Origin: Pseudomonadota bacterium
GTDB lineage: Bacteria > Desulfobacterota > Desulfovibrionia > Desulfovibrionales > Desulfovibrionaceae
Reading direction: 5' to 3'
Assembly: GCA_023438245.1 (NCBI GenBank)
Contig: JAEXRD010000109.1
Coordinates: forward strand, 1 to 7,054
Length of the DNA stretch: 7,054 bases
The notes beneath the pieces are model-generated. The model did not search any database and was not told where the DNA came from. It saw only the letters and a program-made list of their open reading frames with translations. Positions 1 to 4,618 of the stretch are shown one piece after another (positions within the stretch are counted from its first letter, which is position 1; each line of letters opens with the position of its first letter). The translations under genes were made by a program, and so were the position numbers.

Positions 1-4
1 GCGC

Positions 5-42
5 GGGGGGGGGGCCGGCCGGGGGGGCGGGCGGGCCCCCCC
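5..42. repeat. G-run tract with inverted repeat and G-quadruplex-like pattern
   Basis: Runs of ten G (5-14) and seven G (21-27) are followed by GGG at 29-31 and 33-35 and seven C at 36-42. The seven G at 21-27 can pair with the seven C at 36-42 around an 8-base loop. The four G tracts, separated by six, one and one bases, also fit a G-quadruplex pattern. An 8-bp palindrome (GGCCGGCC) lies at 13-20. No T run follows, so it is not a standard terminator, although it could be the 3' end of an upstream unit. Homopolymer error at a contig edge is also possible. Confidence 0.4.
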
Positions 43-90
43 GACACCCCACTGAACGCCACAGGCTCCTGCACGCATCCGCGAGGCCCC

Positions 91-963
91 ATGAACAAGC
101 ACCTGCTCGTCACCATCAGCGACGACACCAGCGCCCACCGGGGCCTGAAGTTCGTCTGCGGCTTCTTCCACAACAAGCAGGACATCCGGCTGACGCTGTT
201 CAACACCGCGCCCCTGCCCCCGGCGGTGTGGGGCGAGGAAAAGAGCTACGAGACCCTGCGCCAGACCGAGGAGACCGCCCAAAGCATCATCGCCTCCAGC
301 CAGCGGGCCATGGAGAGCGCCCGGTCCATCTTCCTCTCCGGCGGCTTCGCCCCCGCCCAGGTGGACGACAAGATCGTGGCGCGCAATTTCTCGCGCATCG
401 AGGACATCAGCCGCGAGGCCGAGAGCGGCCTCTACGACGCCGTGGTGTTCGGCCGCCGGGGCGTGCTGCGCCTGGAGAACCTGCTGGACTCCAGCGCCAG
501 CGAGGAGATGCTGGAGACGCACTTCAGCTTCCCCGTGTGGCTCTGCCGCGAGGTGGACTACGACCGCCGGGGCGTGCTGCTGTGCGTGGACGACTCCGAC
601 GCCAGCCGCCACATGGCCGACCACGTGGGCTTCATCCTCCAGGGCGAGACCGCCCACCCCGTGACGCTCCTGCGCGTGGTGAAGAAGAACGGCGCGCCGG
701 AGGCCCACGCGGGCATGTTCGGCGAGGCCATCGCCACGCTGGAGGAGAACGGCTTCCCCACCCGCATGATCCACACGCGCATCGAGCAGTCCGACGACGT
801 GGCCGCGGCCATCCTGCGCGAAACCAAGCGGGGCGGCTACGCCGCGGTGGCCGTGGGCCGCACCAGCTACAGAAAGGGCGGCCTGGCCCAGTTCTTCACC
901 AACTCCGTGACCATGAGCCTGTTCCGCAAGCTCACGGGCGCGGCCCTGTGGGTCAGCCGCTAG
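91..963 (+). CDS. Universal stress protein, tandem Usp domains
   Basis: This 290-residue soluble protein has two Usp-like alpha/beta domains. The first spans about residues 1-152 (starting KHLLVTISDD) and the second about 156-290 (starting GVLLCVDDSD). The fold is inferred from the paired beta1 strands ending in acidic residues and from the closing strands AVVFGRRG (about 117-124) and AVAVGRTS (about 252-259). Single Usp domains are usually about 140-150 residues, so the length fits a fused pair. ATP-binding Usps carry G-x2-G-x9-G-S/T. Domain 1 keeps the first two glycines (G121, G124) but has Ser at the third site; domain 2 keeps G256 but has S259 where the second Gly is expected. Nucleotide binding is therefore uncertain. 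Such proteins act in stress adaptation, usually in the cytoplasm. The ATG at 91 follows a short purine site, GAGG at 83-86, only four bases away. No promoter is visible upstream. The assignment to Usp is fairly secure, but the specific role is unknown. Confidence 0.85.
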   Translation: MNKHLLVTISDDTSAHRGLKFVCGFFHNKQDIRLTLFNTAPLPPAVWGEEKSYETLRQTEETAQSIIASSQRAMESARSIFLSGGFAPAQVDDKIVARNFSRIEDISREAESGLYDAVVFGRRGVLRLENLLDSSASEEMLETHFSFPVWLCREVDYDRRGVLLCVDDSDASRHMADHVGFILQGETAHPVTLLRVVKKNGAPEAHAGMFGEAIATLEENGFPTRMIHTRIEQSDDVAAAILRETKRGGYAAVAVGRTSYRKGGLAQFFTNSVTMSLFRKLTGAALWVSR

Positions 964-1000
964 CAGGACGCAAGCCTCTCCCGCCTCCTTCCCCGCTGCG

Positions 1001-1040
1001 TGCATGCATCTTGCATGCTTCGGCCAGGCCCATGGCCGAA
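1001..1040 (+). promoter_or_regulatory. GCATGC repeat pair and hairpin in the methyltransferase leader
   Basis: The heptamer TGCATGC occurs at 1001-1007 and 1012-1018, an 11-bp period that places both copies on the same face of the helix; each contains the palindrome GCATGC. Directly after them, 1019-1026 (TTCGGCCA) is the reverse complement of 1033-1040 (TGGCCGAA), giving an 8-bp stem with a 6-base loop. If translation starts at 1063 this is all untranslated leader. I see no matching sigma-70 hexamers. A role as operator or leader structure is inference only. Confidence 0.3.
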
Positions 1041-1062
1041 AAACGTGATGTGGGAGAAGCAC

Positions 1063-2487
1063 GTGGACATCACCATGCATGTGCCCGCGCAGAGCGCGGC
1101 CTGGCTGGCGGAGACGGCGCGCCGGGCCCTGGCCGGCGGCGGAACCGTGAGGATCGGCAAAACGACGCCGGTGCTCGACATCGCCAGCCTGAAATGCCTC
1201 AATTTTTCCCTGGCGGGGTCCGGGGAGCATGTCCGCTGCCCGCTCGTCGTGCCCCTGGTCAATGTCCGGAGCTTCGCCTTTGAGCGCAGCGCCGTGCCGC
1301 CGCATCTGCTCCCGGGCGTGGACTGGCTGGTGCTGGGCGGCGGGGAGCCCTGCGCCACGCTGCTGCATGATGTCGCGCGGCACGCGGGGCCGGGAGGCGC
1401 CGCCATCACGGTGCGGCCCTTCCTGTCCCTGCGCGGCCCGCTGCCCCAGCAGCCCGCGCCCGGCGACGTGGACTTCGCGCTGGCCAAGAGCTCGGCCAAC
1501 TTCAACCAGCCCGGCTGGCAGAAGAACCATCGCCGCCTGATGACCCTGCCCGAGGAGCGCTGGCACGAGGTGGGCATCGCCAACACCGAGGACCTGTTCC
1601 ACCTGTACGAGCCCCTGCTGGACCGGCTGCTCCCGCGCGAGCCCCGGCTCATCCTGGACCTGGGCTGCGGCCTGGGCCAGCTGGCCCGGACGCTGGCCCT
1701 GCGCTACCCCAAGGCCCGCGTGGTGGGCCTGGACTCCAGCGCCGAGGCCATCGCCGTGGGCCAGCACGCCTTCCGGCTGCCCAATCTTTCCCTGGCCGCG
1801 GCGGACTTCGGCAAGCCGCTGGGCTTCGCGCCCGGCAGCGTGGACCTCATCGTCTCGGCCAACGCCCTGCCCTATGCCCCGAACCAGCGCGCCACCGCGC
1901 GCGAACTGTTCGCGCTGCTGCGCCCCGACGGCCTGCTGCTCAACTACTGCCGGGCCGAGGAGTCGCACCTGCTCTGGGATTTCCCCGTAAGCCTGGCGCT
2001 GCCCACCAACACCCAGATCTTCCTGGCCGACTGGCTGGAGGAGGCCAAGGCCCACGGCTGGGGCACGGAGGTGGCCAGCGTGCCCCTGGGCATGACGTCC
2101 GCCTACTACCGCGCCAGCCCGGCCCCCGTGTTCCGGCAGATGCTGGACGCCCTGGCGGCCACGCGCCAGGTGGCCGCGCCGGAGCCCTACAATCCCTGGA
2201 GCTCCCATGTGCTGCTGGCCCACAGCGCCAGCGCCGCGCCCGCCGACGAGGGCGCGCTGCCCCTGGCCTCCAACCATTTCGCCCGGCTGGAGCAGGTGCT
2301 GCGGCGCATGCCCGAGGCCCCGGCGCAGTATCAGGAGGCGCTCGTCTGCTCCTGGTACTTCCTGGCCAAGGGGCTGAAGTTGTTCCCGGAGCTGCTGGAC
2401 TTCTGCCTGGCCGCCATGCCCGGAGCCGGGCCCGTGCTGAGCGCCATGCTCGGCCCGGCCCTGGCGCAGAACCGGCAGGCGGCGTAG
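1063..2487 (+). CDS. Class I SAM-dependent methyltransferase, substrate unknown
   Basis: The central part is a Rossmann methyltransferase domain. Motif I (LILDLGCGLGQ) lies at residues 196-206, the acidic ribose-binding end of strand 2 (VVGLD) is at 220-224, an ADF motif at 247-249 is the likely adenine contact, VDLIVSANALPY begins at 260, and LLRPDGLLL begins at 285. This is the Methyltransf_11/25-like arrangement. About 190 residues before it and about 130 after it match nothing I recognise. The N-terminal part ends in a stretch with two Trp (GWQKNHRRL, ERWHEVG); the C-terminal part looks helical and contains ALVCSWYFLAKGL. No signal peptide or clear membrane span is visible. The start is uncertain: the frame is open from GTG 1000, with other candidates at ATG 1015, GTG 1045, ATG 1048, GTG 1063 and ATG 1075. 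I chose GTG 1063 because GGGAG at 1052-1056 sits six bases upstream, while the others lack a well-placed site. It lies about 100 bases after the Usp gene, and co-transcription is possible. The methyl acceptor cannot be inferred from the neighbours. Confidence 0.8.
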   Translation: MDITMHVPAQSAAWLAETARRALAGGGTVRIGKTTPVLDIASLKCLNFSLAGSGEHVRCPLVVPLVNVRSFAFERSAVPPHLLPGVDWLVLGGGEPCATLLHDVARHAGPGGAAITVRPFLSLRGPLPQQPAPGDVDFALAKSSANFNQPGWQKNHRRLMTLPEERWHEVGIANTEDLFHLYEPLLDRLLPREPRLILDLGCGLGQLARTLALRYPKARVVGLDSSAEAIAVGQHAFRLPNLSLAAADFGKPLGFAPGSVDLIVSANALPYAPNQRATARELFALLRPDGLLLNYCRAEESHLLWDFPVSLALPTNTQIFLADWLEEAKAHGWGTEVASVPLGMTSAYYRASPAPVFRQMLDALAATRQVAAPEPYNPWSSHVLLAHSASAAPADEGALPLASNHFARLEQVLRRMPEAPAQYQEALVCSWYFLAKGLKLFPELLDFCLAAMPGAGPVLSAMLGPALAQNRQAA

Positions 2488-2523
2488 CCCGCGCCCGCCG
2501 CGGCGCTGCGCAGCAACTGCGTA

Positions 2524-2550
2524 GCCCCGGCCCTTGCCAACCGGGGCAAG
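2524..2550 (+). other. Overlapping, mutually exclusive dyads over the promoter
   Basis: GCCCCGG (2524-2530) pairs with CCGGGGC (2541-2547) around a 10-base loop. CTTGCC (2533-2538) pairs with GGCAAG (2545-2550) around a 6-base loop. They share bases, so only one can form at a time. As RNA, the first could weakly end the methyltransferase transcript, though no T run follows. As DNA, the second could be an operator covering the -35 element. The pairing is seen directly; the roles are inferred. Confidence 0.35.
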
Positions 2551-2562
2551 AGGCCTTACTAT
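2534..2562 (+). promoter_or_regulatory. Sigma-70-type promoter for the Bax inhibitor-1 gene
   Basis: TTGCCA at 2534-2539 (5 of 6 to the -35 consensus) and TACTAT at 2557-2562 (4 of 6 to the -10) are separated by exactly 17 bases. This is the clearest promoter in the window and lies in a locally AT-richer stretch. Transcription would start near 2569, giving a leader of about 56 bases. Two alternative dyads overlap the -35 and spacer: TTGCC at 2534-2538 with GGCAA at 2545-2549, and GCCCCGG at 2524-2530 with CCGGGGC at 2541-2547. Confidence 0.6.
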
Positions 2563-2571
2563 TCGGCACAT

Positions 2572-2589
2572 TCGCGAAGTGTATCGCGA
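2572..2589 (+). repeat. Paired TCGCGA palindromes in the BI-1 leader
   Basis: TCGCGA occurs at 2572-2577 and again at 2584-2589, 12 bp apart, beginning a few bases after the predicted transcription start. Because the hexamer is its own reverse complement, the two copies can form a 6-bp stem with a 6-base loop at the extreme 5' end of the mRNA, or act as two protein-binding half-sites on the DNA. Confidence 0.4.
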
Positions 2590-2612
2590 CAAACGCAACG
2601 AGCATTCCTTCC

Positions 2613-2618
2613 AGGAGG
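2613..2618 (+). promoter_or_regulatory. Strong ribosome binding site for BI-1
   Basis: AGGAGG, a full match to the anti-Shine-Dalgarno core, sits seven bases (ATCAAAA) before the ATG at 2626. It is the best ribosome binding site in the window and fixes this start. It implies efficient translation compared with lpxK and rnr, which lack such a site. Confidence 0.85.
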
Positions 2619-2625
2619 ATCAAAA

Positions 2626-3339
2626 ATGTCTGGTTATCCTTCGTTCCCCGGCGCGCAGGCGCGTGTCGGCAGAGCAGAGGCCGTCAACGTCTTCATGCGC
2701 GGCGTGTATGGTTGGATGAGCCTGGGCCTGCTGCTGACCGCGGCCACCGCATGGTTCGTGGCCACCAGCCCCTTCGGCCTGACCCTGCTGCAGAACCCCA
2801 CCCTGGTTCTGGTCTTGGTGCTGGCCCAGTTCGGCATGGTCATCGCCCTGTCCGCGGCCATCCACAAGCTGTCCGGCGCCGCCGCCACCCTGCTGTTCAC
2901 CGGCTACAGCGCGCTCACCGGCGTCACGCTCTCGTCCATCTTCTTCGTCTACAGCATGGCCAGCATCTTCCAGGCCTTCGTTGTGGCCGCGGGCATGTTC
3001 GGCGCCATGAGCGTGTACGGCATGGTCACCAAGCGCGACCTCACCGGCATGGGCAGCTTCATGTTCATGGGCCTCATCGGCATCGTGCTGGCCTCGCTGG
3101 TGAACATGTTCTTCAAGAGCCCGGCGGTCAGCTTCGCCGTGTCCATCATCGGCGTCATCGTGTTCACCGGCCTCACCGCCTACGACACCCAGAAGCTCAA
3201 GTACATGGGCGAGGCCATGCCCATGGACGACGGCACGGCCGTCCGCCGGGGCACCATCCTGGGCGCGCTGACCCTGTACCTGGACTTCCTCAACCTGTTC
3301 CTGATGCTGCTGCGCCTGTTCGGCAGCAGCCGAGACTAG
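2626..3339 (+). CDS. Bax inhibitor-1/YccA family membrane protein
   Basis: A 237-residue inner-membrane protein with about seven hydrophobic spans: roughly residues 30-46, 58-78, 83-103, 107-129, 141-161, 166-184 and 213-232. A short polar cytoplasmic head precedes them. The family signature GLTAYDTQKLK (about 182-192) and the final helix LTLYLDFLNLFLMLLRLFG are both present. D187 and D220 in these motifs correspond by position to the aspartate pair that acts as a pH-sensing latch in the Bacillus homologue YetJ, a calcium-leak protein. That function is known for the family and only inferred here. E. coli relatives are YccA, which interacts with the FtsH protease, and YbhL. Length and topology are normal for the family. 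It has its own promoter, a strong ribosome binding site and a 3' hairpin, so it is probably a single-gene unit. Family confidence is high; physiological role is uncertain. Confidence 0.93.
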   Translation: MSGYPSFPGAQARVGRAEAVNVFMRGVYGWMSLGLLLTAATAWFVATSPFGLTLLQNPTLVLVLVLAQFGMVIALSAAIHKLSGAAATLLFTGYSALTGVTLSSIFFVYSMASIFQAFVVAAGMFGAMSVYGMVTKRDLTGMGSFMFMGLIGIVLASLVNMFFKSPAVSFAVSIIGVIVFTGLTAYDTQKLKYMGEAMPMDDGTAVRRGTILGALTLYLDFLNLFLMLLRLFGSSRD

Positions 3340-3347
3340 CATCCGCC

Positions 3348-3379
3348 ACGGGGGGAGGGCCATCGCACCCTCCCCCCGT
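3348..3379 (+). terminator. 12-bp perfect hairpin after BI-1 (terminator-like, no U tract)
   Basis: The arm 3348-3359 (ACGGGGGGAGGG) is the exact reverse complement of 3368-3379 (CCCTCCCCCCGT), with an 8-base loop. It begins nine bases after the BI-1 stop codon, the normal place for a terminator. What follows is TCCTTCCG rather than a T run, so intrinsic termination is probably partial; the stem may instead protect the 3' end of the BI-1 mRNA. It ends 11 bases before the lpxK ATG, and its 5' arm contains a Shine-Dalgarno-like GGGGAGGG that folding would hide. Confidence 0.7.
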
Positions 3380-3390
3380 TCCTTCCGCCC

Positions 3391-4512
3391 ATGCCCGAAT
3401 TTCCCGCCATCCGCCCCCATCTGAAGCGCCTGAAGGCTCTGCAACCTGCCCTGTTGCCCCTGGGCCTGCCCTACGGTCTGCTCATGCGCGCCCGGCGCTG
3501 GGCCTTCGAGGGCGGCAGGCTGGCCTCCTGGCGTCCGCCCTGCCCCTGCGTCAGTGTGGGCAACATCGGCCTGGGCGGAAGCGGCAAGACCCCGCTGTGC
3601 GAGCACATCCTGCGCTGGGCCGAGGCCCGGCAGGAGCTGTGCGTGGTGCTCACGCGGGGCTACGGCGGCAAGCCCCGCCGCCTGCCCCTGTGGGTCACCC
3701 CCGGGGCCGACCCGGCCCAGTGCGGCGACGAGCCCCTGCTGCTGGCCAGCGCCGGGCCGGGCGCCCGCGTGGTGGTGGACCCGCGCCGCAGCCGCAGCGG
3801 CCCCTGGGCCTGGGAGCGCTTCGAGCCGGACCTGATGCTGCTGGACGACGGCTTCCAGCATCTGCCCGTGCGGCGCGACCTGGACCTGGTGCTCATGACC
3901 CCCCAGGACCTGCGCCGGGGCTGGGGCAAGGTCTTTCCCGGCGGCTCCTGGCGCGAAGGGCCTTCGGCCCTTTCCAGGGCGTCGGCATTCTGCCTGAAGG
4001 TCACCGAGGACGAACTCACCGGCCTGCGCGGCGACATCGAGAAGCGCCTGGCGCGCTACGGGCGTCCGGTGTTCACCTTCGCCATGCAGCCCCTGGGCCT
4101 GAAGCGCCTGGACGGCCTGGAGAGCGCCCGCGACCTGGGCGGGGCGGAGTACCTCTTCGCCTGCGGGCTGGGCCTGCCGGAGCAGGCCGCCAGCACCGCC
4201 GCGCGCCTGCTGGGCCGCGTCCCCGCGGCCACGCTGGCCTTCCCGGACCACCACGCCTACACGGCCAAGGACGTGGAGCGCATGGAGGCCGCCGCCCGCG
4301 AGGCCGGGGCCGCGCATGTCGTGGTCACGGCCAAGGACGCCGTGAAGCTGGCCCAGCTTCCGGGAACCGGAAGGTTCTGGATGCTGGCCGCGCGGCCCGT
4401 GTTCGGCCCCGCCCTCTGGTCCGAGGAGCCCTTCGACGCCTGGTTCTCCCGCCGCTTCGACGAGCTGGCCGCCCGCCACCGCGAGGAATACCGGGCCGGA
4501 ATCCTGAAATGA
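3391..4512 (+). CDS. lpxK: Tetraacyldisaccharide 4'-kinase (lipid A synthesis)
   Basis: LpxK uses ATP to phosphorylate the 4' position of tetraacyldisaccharide 1-phosphate, forming lipid IVA on the cytoplasmic face of the inner membrane. The family motifs appear in order: an N-terminal hydrophobic/amphipathic anchor (about 16-36, with the typical YGLL); the P-loop GNIGLGGSGKTP (57-68, with K66 and T67); LTRGYGG (87-93); GDEPLLLA; LLDDGFQH (150-157); FPDHHAY (284-290), whose His is part of the proposed catalytic site; and TAKDAVK (313-319). All key residues are intact. At 373 residues it is somewhat longer than the E. coli enzyme (about 328). The start is well fixed: between the in-frame stop at 3337 and ATG 3391 there is no ATG, GTG or TTG, and the next Met (residue 32) would remove the anchor. 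No Shine-Dalgarno site precedes the ATG, and a strong hairpin ends 11 bases upstream. No other lipid A genes are in the window. Confidence 0.95.
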   Translation: MPEFPAIRPHLKRLKALQPALLPLGLPYGLLMRARRWAFEGGRLASWRPPCPCVSVGNIGLGGSGKTPLCEHILRWAEARQELCVVLTRGYGGKPRRLPLWVTPGADPAQCGDEPLLLASAGPGARVVVDPRRSRSGPWAWERFEPDLMLLDDGFQHLPVRRDLDLVLMTPQDLRRGWGKVFPGGSWREGPSALSRASAFCLKVTEDELTGLRGDIEKRLARYGRPVFTFAMQPLGLKRLDGLESARDLGGAEYLFACGLGLPEQAASTAARLLGRVPAATLAFPDHHAYTAKDVERMEAAAREAGAAHVVVTAKDAVKLAQLPGTGRFWMLAARPVFGPALWSEEPFDAWFSRRFDELAARHREEYRAGILK

Positions 4513-4618
4513 AGCAGGGACGTCACGTCCTTGCCCTGTCCCCCGCGCGCCGGGATGCTAAACTTCCCCGGACGCGCCCGCAACATCCCAATTTTTCTTT
4601 CAACACTACGAGATTTTT
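4513..4618 (+). promoter_or_regulatory. rnr leader: AT-rich stretch, possible weak promoter
   Basis: This 106-base gap contains a small hairpin (GGACG 4518-4522 with CGTCC 4526-4530), nested inside CAGGG 4515-4519 pairing with CCCTG 4534-4538. It also contains an extended -10-like TGCTAAACT at 4556-4564 with no good -35. From 4591 to 4618 the sequence is unusually AT-rich, with ATTTTT at 4591-4596 and again at 4613-4618, the latter touching the start codon. A promoter here is possible but weakly supported. The U-rich segment would be single-stranded in mRNA and could help ribosome loading in place of a Shine-Dalgarno site. Confidence 0.35.

Noticed and set aside
1019..1040. Hairpin before the methyltransferase as a terminator of the Usp gene
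   Set aside because: The stem is followed on the + strand by A residues, not T. On the minus strand the T run precedes the stem rather than following it, so it fits an intrinsic terminator in neither direction.
228..1283. 351-codon open frame on the plus strand overlapping the Usp and methyltransferase genes
   Set aside because: It is out of frame with both real genes, Arg/Pro/Gly-rich, with no ribosome binding site and no motif.
2565..2578. Possible sigma-54 promoter (CGGCAC then TCGCGA)
   Set aside because: The GG element is present but the GC doublet is not at the required 12-base offset, while a sigma-70-type promoter with ideal spacing overlaps the region.
1940..2623. Minus-strand open frame reaching into the BI-1 promoter region
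   Set aside because: Its product is dominated by Ala, Pro, Arg and Trp from GC-rich antisense codons, and it lies opposite conserved methyltransferase coding sequence.
2620..4479. 619-codon open frame on the minus strand opposite BI-1 and lpxK
   Set aside because: It spans two unrelated, well-supported genes and the hairpin between them. Its product is low-complexity (Gly, Gln, Ala, His) with no domain signature.
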